DNA of 64,000 nucleotides from Hamadaea tsunoensis DSM 44101 (GTDB lineage: Bacteria; Actinomycetota; Actinomycetes; Mycobacteriales; Micromonosporaceae): NCBI RefSeq assembly GCF_000428945.1, contig NZ_AUAX01000021.1, forward strand, positions 99,977 to 163,976. Reading direction: 5' to 3'. Below are positions 49,599 through 59,700 of this stretch, piece after piece; the stretch's first letter is position 1; each line of letters begins with the position of its first letter. The notes under the pieces were generated by a model. It worked only from the letters and a program-made list of their open reading frames with translations, searched no databases and was not told the origin of the DNA. The position numbers and the translations under genes are program-made.

Positions 49599-52500
49599 AT
49601 GAGAACGCGCGCTTTGCCACGCCCATTTTCGGCTGCCTTGAGCCTGGCGCTGCTCGTGGGTGCCCTCGCGGCGGTCGCGGTCGGGCCGTCGGCGCCACCG
49701 CGCCTGGCAGCGCAAGCGGTGAGCTGTCCGCCGGGTGTCGGCGACCGGGCCGGTGCCGCCGCGATGGCGCGCCTGTGCGGCGGTCGCGTCGAGGTCACCG
49801 GGGCCATCGACGAGACGTCGCAGACCTTCGCCAACGCGGACGGCACGTTCACCTGGGAGTCGAGCGTGCGCCCGCGCTTCGCCCGGAAGGCCGACGGTGC
49901 CTGGACCAAGGCCGACGCGACGCTGGTCGCCAACGCCGACGGCACCATCTCGCCGAGGGCGGCGACGTTCCCGATGGTCTTCTCCGGCGGCGGCGCGTCG
50001 GCGCCCCTGATCCGGGCCGACCGGCAGGGCGGGCAGCTGTCGATGTCCTGGAAGGGTTCGCTGCCCAAGCCGGTTCTCGACGGCAATGTCGCGACCTACG
50101 CGGAGATCCTGCCCGGCGTCGACCTGCGGGTGGTCGCCGGCGTCGACGGCTTCTCCGAGCACGTGGTGGTGAAGAGCCGGGCCGCCGCCGCGCCGGCGGC
50201 ACTGCGCCGGCTGCGTCTCGGGCTGGCCGCATCCGGTCTGGCCGTACGCCGGGACGCGTCGGGCAGCATCGACGCCGTCAACCCTGCCGGCGACGTCGTC
50301 TTTTCCGCCGGTACGCCGCTCATGTGGGACGCCTCGGACGTTCCCGCCCGGGCTCGGCTGCTCGCGGCCGGCAAGGTCAACGAGGCCGGTGACGTGGTGC
50401 CGCGTACCGCCTCGGTGGGTATCGCGCTCGACGGGGGCGATCTCCTGCTGACCCCGGACGCGGCGATGCTCGACGACGCGTCGGTCGTCTACCCGGTGGT
50501 GATCGACCCGACGGTCGTCGGTGCCCGTAACCACTGGACCGAGCTGAGCAAGTCCTCGCCCACCACGTCGTATTTCGACGCTCCGGACGGCACCTTCGGG
50601 ACGACCGACTCCACGAACGGCCTGGCTCGCGTGGGCCTGTCGGACTGGCAGTCGCCGGTCTTCACCATGCGGCCCGTGTTCGAGATGGACACCTCGGGCG
50701 TCGTCGGCGCGGGCAAGGTGACGGCGGCGTCGTTCCGGCTCGCCCAGCGATGGTCCGGTGTGAAGTGCACGGATACGCCCGGTCCCTCGGCCGTCGGCCT
50801 CTATCAGACGCCGCCGATCACCTCCGCCACGAACTGGAACACCAGCTGGAACACCACCGGGACCGGCTGGACCACTCTCCTCGGCAGCAACAGCGACGCG
50901 CATCGCACGGACATGACCGGCGCCACCTGCGGCCCCAACGATGTCGTCTTCGACCTGACGGGTTCGCTGACGACGCTGTCGCTCGGCTGCTGCGGCACGC
51001 TCACGCTCGGCCTGAAGGGCGACGAGTCCGCGCACACGTCGTGGAAGCGCTATCTCAACGACGCCGCGAACAGCCCCACGCTTTCGATCACCTATGACGC
51101 CAAGCCCACCATCACCTCGACCTCGACCGCACCGGCGACCACCTGTGTCACCGGCGCCGGCCGCCCCGTCCTCGCGACCGGCATCCCCACGCTCTCGGCC
51201 GCGGTCAGTGACTCCGAGAGCCAGCCGATGTCGGCGAAGTTCGAGTGGTGGGCGGTGGGTGGTTCGGCGGCCATCGGCTCGACCACGGTCGCGAACGTCG
51301 CCTCGGGGACCACCGCCTCGGCGCAGATCCCATCGGGACAGCTGGCGGGCGGTGGGGCGTACCAGTGGCGGGTCACGGTCTCCGACGGCAGCACCCCGGT
51401 CGTCTCGCCCTGGTGCGAGTTCTCGACCATGATCCTGGATCCGCAGGCACCCGGCTGCCCGGCCGCGCTGGCGCCGGGCGACTTCAACGGCGACGGCGTA
51501 CGCGACCGGGTGCTGGGCGATCCGCAGGCGACGGTGGGGACGCAGGCCACGGCCGGCGCGATCTACCTCGTCGACGGCGCGACCGGTGCGCGGCGAACCC
51601 TGCAGGAGGGCCTCGACGGCGTCCCCGGTACGCCTGAAGCCGGCGACCAGTTCGGCCGGGCCCTCATGGTCTTCGACGCCAACCGCGACGGCTGCGCGGA
51701 TCTGGCGATCGGCGCGCCCTTCGAGGACTACAACGGCGTGGCTGATTCCGGTGCCGTCTACCTGCTCTACGGTTCACCGCTCGGCCTGGGCAAGGGACCG
51801 GCGGCGATGACGATCGGGCAGGGACTGGCTCTGCCCGGCGGTCGCGGCGCTGTTCCTGACGCGCCCGAGGCGGGTGACTGGTTCGGTGCCGCGCTCGCCG
51901 GTGGCGTCACCGCCGCCAACGAGCCCTACCTGGTCATCGGCGCGCCCGGCGAGGACGTCGGCGGCGTGCTCGACGCGGGAACGGTGCACTACCTGCGCGG
52001 ATCGGTCGACGTGAAGTTCGACGGATCCTCGCCGGAGGGCGCCGAGCGCGACGACCGCAGCGGGGCTTCGGTGGCGGCGTCGCCGTACCAGGTCGCGATC
52101 GGCTCGCCCGGCGAGGCCGCGGGGCCCGGGTCGGAGTTCTCCGGAGCCGTGTGCGTCCTCAACCACAACAGCGGCGGCACGCCGCCGGCGGTCATCCGCT
52201 GCCTGCGGCAGGGCGACGACACGTACTCGTCGGAGGCGCCGGAGCGCAACGACCAGTTCGCCCAGTCGATCGCCATGGTGGCGTACCGGCCGGTGGGAGC
52301 CGCCTCGGGCGTGGCCGACTCGCTGCTGGTGGTGGGTGTGCCCGGCGAGGATCTCGGCTCGGCCGACGACGCCGGCATCGTGCAGGAGTACCTGATCACG
52401 GCGACGGGCGTCAGCCATCTCGGCACGGTCGGGGGCGGGACACCCGGGGTCGGTGAGGCCGACGAGTCGGGGGACTACTTCGGTCAGCAGGTGGCCGTGG

Positions 52501-52883
52501 TCAACCGGGATCCGGCCGCCGTCGCGTCGGCGTCCACCGTCCTCGTGGCCGTAGGCGCGCCGGGCGAGGACCGAGGGTCGACTGTGGACAGCGGCGTGGT
52601 ACGCGTCTTCGCGGGCGGCACGAACGTGCTGACCGGCAGCGTCCTGGTCGAGCGCGTCTCCGGTGCGCTACCGGGCTCGCCGGTCGCACAGGAGCTGATC
52701 GGCGGCTGGCTGGCCAGCGACGGGACCAACCTCCTGGTCTCCAGCCCCTACGGCACGCGGGCGGCGTACGTGCTGCCCTGGGCGAACCTCGCCGCCGGCA
52801 ACGGCACGCCGGTGACCACGTACGCCCCCGGTGTCGGCGGCCTGCCGTCCACTGTGTACGCGTTCGCGACGACGGCCGGGTGA
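49599..52883 (+). CDS. secreted FG-GAP repeat protein
   Basis: A 1094-residue exported protein. A signal peptide occupies about 1-38. Residues 60-260 form a beta module also found in the next gene (FANADGTFTWESS, ADATLVANADGTISPRA). A DNRLRE-like beta domain is at about 300-500 and an Ig-like segment at 505-620. From about 626 the protein has repeated FG-GAP/integrin-type units, with DFNGDGVRDRV as a calcium-binding-like loop and repeats of the type VIGAPGED. The ATG has a GGGGGAG site. Probably a cell-surface or matrix protein. Five bases separate it from the LamG gene. Confidence 0.88.
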   Translation: MRTRALPRPFSAALSLALLVGALAAVAVGPSAPPRLAAQAVSCPPGVGDRAGAAAMARLCGGRVEVTGAIDETSQTFANADGTFTWESSVRPRFARKADGAWTKADATLVANADGTISPRAATFPMVFSGGGASAPLIRADRQGGQLSMSWKGSLPKPVLDGNVATYAEILPGVDLRVVAGVDGFSEHVVVKSRAAAAPAALRRLRLGLAASGLAVRRDASGSIDAVNPAGDVVFSAGTPLMWDASDVPARARLLAAGKVNEAGDVVPRTASVGIALDGGDLLLTPDAAMLDDASVVYPVVIDPTVVGARNHWTELSKSSPTTSYFDAPDGTFGTTDSTNGLARVGLSDWQSPVFTMRPVFEMDTSGVVGAGKVTAASFRLAQRWSGVKCTDTPGPSAVGLYQTPPITSATNWNTSWNTTGTGWTTLLGSNSDAHRTDMTGATCGPNDVVFDLTGSLTTLSLGCCGTLTLGLKGDESAHTSWKRYLNDAANSPTLSITYDAKPTITSTSTAPATTCVTGAGRPVLATGIPTLSAAVSDSESQPMSAKFEWWAVGGSAAIGSTTVANVASGTTASAQIPSGQLAGGGAYQWRVTVSDGSTPVVSPWCEFSTMILDPQAPGCPAALAPGDFNGDGVRDRVLGDPQATVGTQATAGAIYLVDGATGARRTLQEGLDGVPGTPEAGDQFGRALMVFDANRDGCADLAIGAPFEDYNGVADSGAVYLLYGSPLGLGKGPAAMTIGQGLALPGGRGAVPDAPEAGDWFGAALAGGVTAANEPYLVIGAPGEDVGGVLDAGTVHYLRGSVDVKFDGSSPEGAERDDRSGASVAASPYQVAIGSPGEAAGPGSEFSGAVCVLNHNSGGTPPAVIRCLRQGDDTYSSEAPERNDQFAQSIAMVAYRPVGAASGVADSLLVVGVPGEDLGSADDAGIVQEYLITATGVSHLGTVGGGTPGVGEADESGDYFGQQVAVVNRDPAAVASASTVLVAVGAPGEDRGSTVDSGVVRVFAGGTNVLTGSVLVERVSGALPGSPVAQELIGGWLASDGTNLLVSSPYGTRAAYVLPWANLAAGNGTPVTTYAPGVGGLPSTVYAFATTAG

Positions 52884-52887
52884 CCTC

Positions 52888-55800
52888 ATGACGACGACGA
52901 ACGGCGAGCGCGACAGCCACCACGATCACGACGGGAATCGGCAGGACCGGACGAAGGGGCGCATGGTGTCTACGGGGGAGCGCGGGCGGGGCAGCTCGTG
53001 GTGGCGGCGGGCCGGTCTGATCGGAGTGGTCGCGACACTGGTCGCGGGGACGGCCTGGACGGCGCTGCCGGTGCACCGGCCGGCCGGCCGGACCGAGGCG
53101 CTCGCGGTCGGCAGCGGAGGCACGGGTGGGCACGCGGCGGCACCGGGTACCGCGGACTGGGCGGCGTCCACCGCCCGCGCCACCGGCCGCAAGACCGAGG
53201 CCACCCTGCTGCGCGGTGAACGGCGGCAGGTGTTCGCCAACGCGGACGGCACCTTCACCCAGCTCGACTACCAGCAGCCGATCCAGGTGGTACGCGACGG
53301 TGCCTGGGTGCCGGTCGACGCCACCCTCGTCCGGGGCGCGGACGGGACTGTCACCCCGCGGGCCACGTTGACGAACCTGCGGTTGTCGGGCGGCGGCGAC
53401 CGGCTGGTGGCGTCCGTCGAACGGGCCGGCCGCCGGTACGCCCTGACCTGGCCGGAGGCGTTGCCCGTTCCGGTGCTCAGCGGGTCCACGGCGACCTACG
53501 CGAACGTGCTGCCGGACGTCGACCTCGTGGTCACCGCCTCCGTCAGCGGCTTCACCCACGTTCTGGTCGTGAAGACCCCGGCTGCGGCGCGGTCGCCCCA
53601 GGTGCGCCGGCTCACCTTCGGACTCCAGCTGCAGCTGCTGCGGTTGCGTACCACGCCGACCGGCGGGCTGCAGATGGTCGACGCCGGCTCCGGCGGGACG
53701 GTGTTCGACGCGCCGGCGCCCCGGATGTGGGACTCGAGCGTCCCGGCGACCGAAGGCGACCTGAGCGCGGGCGCCCCGGATGGCGCGCGTACCGCCCCGG
53801 TGGCGGTCTCCCTCGGATCGGGCACCCTGACCCTGACGCCGGATTCCGGGATGCTGGACGACGGCCGCTCGAAGTTCCCGCTCTTCATCGACCCGTTCAC
53901 CTCGGGCGCCTCCAACGAGTCCTGGGCGATGGTCGACTCCGGCTATCCCAGCGACGAGTACTGGAAGTTCAACGGCGACGACAACGAGCGGGCGGGTTAC
54001 TGCCCGGTCGGCGTGTCGGGGCAGGTGTGCAACGACTCGCGTATCAAGCGGCTGTTCTACGTCATGCCGACCAGCTTCGCCGGTATGACCATCCTCAGCG
54101 CCAAGTTCCGGGTGACGTTGGAACACACCTACGACAGCACGGCGCGAAACGTCTCGCTCTACCGCGCGGGCAGCGCCGGTGCGCTGATCACCAGCGCGAC
54201 CAACTGGGGGAACATGCCCGGCGGCGCGAGCATGACCAAGTTCGTCAAGCAGGACACGATCGCGCCGACCGGCACGACTGCGTGCCAGACGGGCAGCACC
54301 CGCAATACGGAGTTCGACGCCCAGGAGGCCCTCGACAACGCGGTCGACCACGGCTGGTCGAAGACGACCTTCATGATCAGGGCCGACAACGAGTCTTCCT
54401 ACCTGCATCTGAAGCGCTTCTGCAACAACGCGGTTCTCGCCGTCACCTACAACCGCGAGCCGAACCAGCCCAGCCTGTCCGGTCTGAGCCTCAACCCCGG
54501 CGGCGCGTGCGTCACCGGCGGCGCCCGGCCGTACGTCAGCTCCCTGCCGAGCCTGAAGGCGGTACTGTCCGATCCGGACACCGCTGACGCCGAACCGCTG
54601 ACCGCCGAGTTCCAGGTGACCTGGACGCCGTCCGGCGGGACCCTGCAGACGAAGACCTGGACCTCGTCGCAGCTGGCCAACGGATCGACGTTCACCTACA
54701 ACCTCGCCGACGCCGCCACCGGGATCCCGAACCTGCCGGAGAACGTGGTCGTCGCCTGGAAGGTGCGGGCGAACGACACCAAGGTGTCGGGCCCGTGGTC
54801 GTCGGACGGCGCCGGAAGCCTGTGCGAGTTCGTCCTCGACACGACCAAGCCGGCCGGCCCGGACATCGACTCGCCGCAGTACCTGCCGGCCGATGCGGCC
54901 GACAACGGCACGGTCGGGGCGCCGGCGTGCGCGGACGACCAGACCTGGTTCCCCGGTGTCGGGCGGTACGGCACCTTCACGTTCGACAGCGCCGCGACGG
55001 ACGTCAACGAGTACCGGTACGGCTTCGACACCAACCCGTCCGCCGCCAACAAGCTCAATCCGGCCGTGGACGGCGGGCCGGTGTCCGTCTCCTGGCTGCC
55101 GCTGGCCGAGGGGCCGCACACGGTGAACGTCGTCGCGGTCGACCACGCAGGTAAGCAGTCCGACATCGCCAGCTGCACCTTCCGCGTCGCGGCCGGCAGC
55201 GGACCGGTCGCGGACTGGCGCCTGGACGACGTCGCCGGCTCCTCGGCGGCGCTCGACGCCACCGGCTCGCAGCCGGCCACGGCGGGCACCACGACACAGT
55301 TCGGCGTGGCCGGGCCGGGCGGCGCGGCGGACAAGGCCGTCAGGCTCGACGGAAACGCGTCGAGCGGCCTGCGTACGGCGGGACCGGTGGTGAACACTGG
55401 TACGAGCTTCACGGTCAGTGTCTGGGTACGCCTCACCGATCTGACCCGGGCCCAGACCTTCCTCTCGCAGGACGGCTCGGGCGAGTCGGGCTTCCAGCTC
55501 GGCTACACGCCGAACGGGCAGAAGTGGCTCGCGCAGGCGGCGGTCAACGACGTGCAGACGCTCGGCACGTGGAGCGTTGTCGGCCCGGTCGCGCAGTCGG
55601 GCAAGTGGACGCATCTGACGCTGTCGTTCGACGCCGTCGCGCTCCAGACGACCCTCTACGTCAACGGCGATCCGGCGGGGACCGGCCAGTGGCGCTCGCC
55701 GTGGAACGCGCACGGGGCGCTGCAGATCGGGCGGCGTTTCGTCCAGACCGGCGTGTACGGTGACGCCGCGACCGCCGATCTCGCCGACGTACAGGTGTGG

Positions 55801-56625
55801 GACCGCGTCCTCGTGCCGGTCGAGGTGCACGTCCTGCCCGCGTCGGTGACCAAGCGCCTCGGCTACTGGGATCTGGACGCCGCCACGGCGATCGCCGATC
55901 AGGCGCCGCTGGTGGGCAAGAGTGCCGGCTACGGCACGCCGGTGCCCGGCGGGGCCACCGAGATCGATCCCGCTCTGGAACTCGGCCTCTACACCGGCGC
56001 GTCCGTCATGACGCGCGATCCGGACAATCCGTTCGGGCCGAGCCCGCTCGTGGGCGACGGGCACCTGGTCCTCGACGGCCTCACCGGGTACGCCGCCACC
56101 ACCGGGCCGATCGCGGTGACGAACGGCAGCTTCTCCGTGTCGGCGCGGGTGCTGATGGCCACCGACTGCACGACCGCGCCGATGAGCGTGCTGTCACAGC
56201 CGGGGACCCACGCGAGTGCCTTCTCGGTGGGCTGCGCGCCCGACGGCACCGGCTCGTCCGTCTGGCGGGTGGTGATGACGGGCACCGACGCCAACGCCGC
56301 CGCGACGACGGTGCTGACCGGTAATGCGGCGGTCTCCCACCCCGACCCCAACGCCAGCGTCGGGCAGCTGCTCACCCTGACGTACGACGCGGCGTACCAG
56401 ACGTTGCGGCTCTATGTGGACGGCAATCTCGCGGGGACGGCCACGAGCGTCCCCGTGCCGTGGAACGCGACCGGCGGTGGTCTGCAGGTGGGCCGCTCTT
56501 TCACCGACACGGCCTGGGGTTCTTATCTCGCGGCGGTCGTGGACGAGGTGCGCGTCTACTCGGGCGCGCTCGACGCCACCACGGCGAACCAGCTGAACCG
56601 GCTCGTCGCCGACCCCGAACTCTGA
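52888..56625 (+). CDS. secreted LamG-domain protein
   Basis: A 1245-residue exported protein with a membrane/signal segment at about 40-60 (AGLIGVVATLVAGTAWTAL). The N-terminal beta module (FANADGTFTQLDY, VDATLVRGADGTVTPRA) is homologous to that of the preceding gene, followed by a DNRLRE-like domain (about 340-530) and Ig-like segments. Two LamG/ConA-like domains lie at about 771-980 and 1057-1237, each with the SFTVSVWVRL-type and LYVNGDPAGTG-type strands. Such proteins usually precede RHS toxins in actinobacteria, as here, and may help display or deliver them. A strong hairpin follows. Confidence 0.88.
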   Translation: MTTTNGERDSHHDHDGNRQDRTKGRMVSTGERGRGSSWWRRAGLIGVVATLVAGTAWTALPVHRPAGRTEALAVGSGGTGGHAAAPGTADWAASTARATGRKTEATLLRGERRQVFANADGTFTQLDYQQPIQVVRDGAWVPVDATLVRGADGTVTPRATLTNLRLSGGGDRLVASVERAGRRYALTWPEALPVPVLSGSTATYANVLPDVDLVVTASVSGFTHVLVVKTPAAARSPQVRRLTFGLQLQLLRLRTTPTGGLQMVDAGSGGTVFDAPAPRMWDSSVPATEGDLSAGAPDGARTAPVAVSLGSGTLTLTPDSGMLDDGRSKFPLFIDPFTSGASNESWAMVDSGYPSDEYWKFNGDDNERAGYCPVGVSGQVCNDSRIKRLFYVMPTSFAGMTILSAKFRVTLEHTYDSTARNVSLYRAGSAGALITSATNWGNMPGGASMTKFVKQDTIAPTGTTACQTGSTRNTEFDAQEALDNAVDHGWSKTTFMIRADNESSYLHLKRFCNNAVLAVTYNREPNQPSLSGLSLNPGGACVTGGARPYVSSLPSLKAVLSDPDTADAEPLTAEFQVTWTPSGGTLQTKTWTSSQLANGSTFTYNLADAATGIPNLPENVVVAWKVRANDTKVSGPWSSDGAGSLCEFVLDTTKPAGPDIDSPQYLPADAADNGTVGAPACADDQTWFPGVGRYGTFTFDSAATDVNEYRYGFDTNPSAANKLNPAVDGGPVSVSWLPLAEGPHTVNVVAVDHAGKQSDIASCTFRVAAGSGPVADWRLDDVAGSSAALDATGSQPATAGTTTQFGVAGPGGAADKAVRLDGNASSGLRTAGPVVNTGTSFTVSVWVRLTDLTRAQTFLSQDGSGESGFQLGYTPNGQKWLAQAAVNDVQTLGTWSVVGPVAQSGKWTHLTLSFDAVALQTTLYVNGDPAGTGQWRSPWNAHGALQIGRRFVQTGVYGDAATADLADVQVWDRVLVPVEVHVLPASVTKRLGYWDLDAATAIADQAPLVGKSAGYGTPVPGGATEIDPALELGLYTGASVMTRDPDNPFGPSPLVGDGHLVLDGLTGYAATTGPIAVTNGSFSVSARVLMATDCTTAPMSVLSQPGTHASAFSVGCAPDGTGSSVWRVVMTGTDANAAATTVLTGNAAVSHPDPNASVGQLLTLTYDAAYQTLRLYVDGNLAGTATSVPVPWNATGGGLQVGRSFTDTAWGSYLAAVVDEVRVYSGALDATTANQLNRLVADPEL

Positions 56626-56628
56626 CCG

Positions 56629-56657
56629 GGTGGGCGGGCCGTCGAGGCCCGCCCACC
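56629..56657 (+). terminator. strong hairpin between the LamG and RHS genes
   Basis: Perfect 12-base inverted repeat (GGTGGGCGGGCC / GGCCCGCCCACC) with a five-base loop, starting four bases after the LamG stop codon. Very GC-rich stem without U-tract, typical of actinobacterial terminators. It may set the ratio between the LamG and RHS transcripts. Confidence 0.75.
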
Positions 56658-56715
56658 GTTCCCGCGTTCCCGGACCCTCCGCGCTCTCGGCCCTCCCATC
56701 AAGGTGGAGAATTCG

Positions 56716-59700
56716 ATGTCTGCTTCGCCCCTGCGGACCAGCCGCGCGACATTCCGTCGCTGGACTCGCAACCTCGCCTGGGCACTCGTACCCCTCGTGG
56801 CGCTCAGTTCCGTGCAGGAGCCGGTCTTCGCGGCGCCGTCGACCCGCCGCCCGCCGGCCGTGCCGGGCCAACCGGCCCCCGCGGCCGCTCAGGCACTGAA
56901 GGCCCGCCCGCGCTCGGCCGCGGATCCGACGCGGGCCGCCGCGCTCACCGCCGCGCCGCGGTCGGCCTGGCCGGTCGGCGGGCAGGGCGATCTCGACCTC
57001 GTCCCCGACGGCCGCGTCGCCGCCACCGTGGGCGGCCTGCCGGTGACCGCTCAGCCGGTCGCCGCCGTGGGCCAGGCGAGCCGCTCGGCCGCCGGGCTGC
57101 CGTCGAAGATCAGGTTCGAGGTTCTCGACCGGTCCACCTCGACGAAACTCGGCGTACGCGGGCCGGTCGTCGCCCTGCGCCGCGCCGACGCCTCGGCGTC
57201 CACCGGTTCGGTCCGGCTCGACCTGGGTTACGGCGCGTTCGCCGATGCCTACGGCGGTGACTACGGCGCGCGCCTTCATCTGGTACGCCTGCCCGCCTGC
57301 GCACTGTCCACACCGGACGTGGCCGGCTGCCGGACCACGACGCCGGTCGGCTCGGTGGCGAACGACACCGCGCACAAGACGGTCTCCGGGACGGTCGACG
57401 CGAGCGCGACGGCGATGACCGTCCTCGCGCTGGAGGCCGGCGACGCCTCCTCGCAGGGCGACTACTCCGCCACCCAGCTGTCTCCGGCGTCGAAGTGGGA
57501 TGTGTCGCTCGCCTCCGGCGACTTCAGCTGGAACTACCCGCTGCGCGTACCGCCGACCCCGGGCGGGCTGGTGCCGCAGGTCGAGCTGAACTACTCCTCG
57601 CAGAGCGTCGACGGTCGGACGTCGGCGACCAACAACCAGGGTTCGTGGATCGGCGAGGGCTTCAGCTACGAGCCGGGGTACATCGAGCGCCGGTACAAGC
57701 CGTGCGACGAGGACGGGCACGACAACTACGGCGACCAGTGCTGGGCGTTCCAGAACGCGACCATCATGCTGAGCGGGCACTCCGGCGAACTCATCAAGAT
57801 CAACGATGGGCTCTGGAAGCTGTCGTCGGACGACGGCACCCGCATCGAGCGGCTGACCGGCGCGACCAATGGCGACGACGACGGCGAGTACTGGAAGGCG
57901 ACCACGCCGGACGGCACGCAGTACTTCTTCGGGCTGAACCGGCTGCCCGGCTGGAGCGCGAACAAGGACGAGACCAACTCGACGTGGACCGCGCCCGTCT
58001 CCGGCGACGACGCGGGCGAGCCCTGCCACAACACGTCGGGCTGGACCGATTCGTTCTGTGATCAGGGCTGGCGCTGGAATCTCGACTACGTCAAGGACGC
58101 CCACAACAACGTCATCTCGTACTTCTACGCCAAAGAGATCAACTACTACGCCGAGGCGGCGAAGACCGACGTCAACGGCAGCGCGTACGTCCGGGGCGGA
58201 TATCTGCTGCGGGCGGACTACGGCCAGGTCGACGGCGCCGTCTACACCACGAACGCGCCGGCCCGCGTACGCTTCGACACCGCCGAGCGGTGCATCCCGG
58301 GCGGCGCGGTCACCTGCGCCGTGGCCGACCTGACCGACACGACGGCGGGCAACTGGCCCGACACGCCCTTCGACCGCAACTGCGCCGCGAACACCCACTG
58401 CAAGATCTCGCAGTCGTCGGAGAGTTTCTGGACGCGCAAGCGGCTGACCACGATCACGACGGACGTCCGCACCGGCAGCACGTGGACGCCGGTCGAGCAG
58501 TGGAGCCTCGAACACTCCTTCACGGACAACGGCGACGGCTCCAAGACGCTGTGGCTGAACAAGATCGGTCACACCGGTCTCTACGGCGGCCAGGTGACCA
58601 CGCCGGCGATCGAACTGGTCGGCATCCAGCTGCCCAACCGCGTGGACAGCGACACCGACATGCTCGCCCCGCTCAACCGCTACCGGCTCAACACCGTCTA
58701 CAACGAGTCGGGCGGCGAGATCCAGGTCAACTACACGCCGGCGGAGTGCACGCCGACGACGCTGCCGACCGAAGGCAACAGCACCAAGCGCTGCTTCCCG
58801 GTCAAGTGGAACCCGTTCGACCCGGACACGCCCCACACGGACTGGTTCAACAAGTACCTCGTGGCGCAGACGATCGAAGTGGACCGCACGGGCGCCGCCC
58901 CCGACATGGTGACGCAGTACGACTACTCGGGCGGCAGCGCCACCGATCAGGACCCGGTCGACGGCGCCGGATGGCGCAAGACCCCGCCGGACGGGATCAC
59001 GAAGGACGCGTACCGCACCTGGTCGGACTGGCGGGGCTATCCGGTGGTGACCGTACGCCGGGGTGACATGCAGACCCTGACCACCAAGGTCGAGCACTAC
59101 CTCCTGCGCGGCATGGACGGCGACGAGACGGCCGCCGGCGCGACGCGTACGGTCAAGGCCACCGACTCGACCGGTGCCCTGTACACCGACAGCGACCAGT
59201 TCGCGGGCCAGGAATACGAGACGATCACCTACAGCGGCACGCAGATCGTCTCGAAGAAGATCACGATGCCGACGTCGTGGTCGACGCAGACCCAGACCGA
59301 GTCCTGGGGGACGAGCAAGGCGTGGATGGTCCGGCCGGAGACGGAGCGGACGCTGACCGCGATCTACGCCGCGGGCGGTGGGACGCCGACATGGCGCGAG
59401 ACCAAGACCGTCACGTCCTACGACACCGGCTGGGGACGGCCCACCAAGATCAGCGATCTCGTGGACGTCGCGGACCCCGCCGACGACCAGTGCACGACGA
59501 TCGCGTACGCCGACAGCACCGGCTCCTACATTCACCAGGCCAAGAAACTGGTCGAGAAGTTCTCCGCGAACTGCTCGGTGACGAACCCGAGCCGGGCGAC
59601 GAAGCTGCTGTCCAGCGACCGCACATCCTACGACGGGCTGGCCTACGGCGCGGCGCCGACCAGCGGCAGCATCACGCGTGAGGAGCACCTCGAAACCGAC

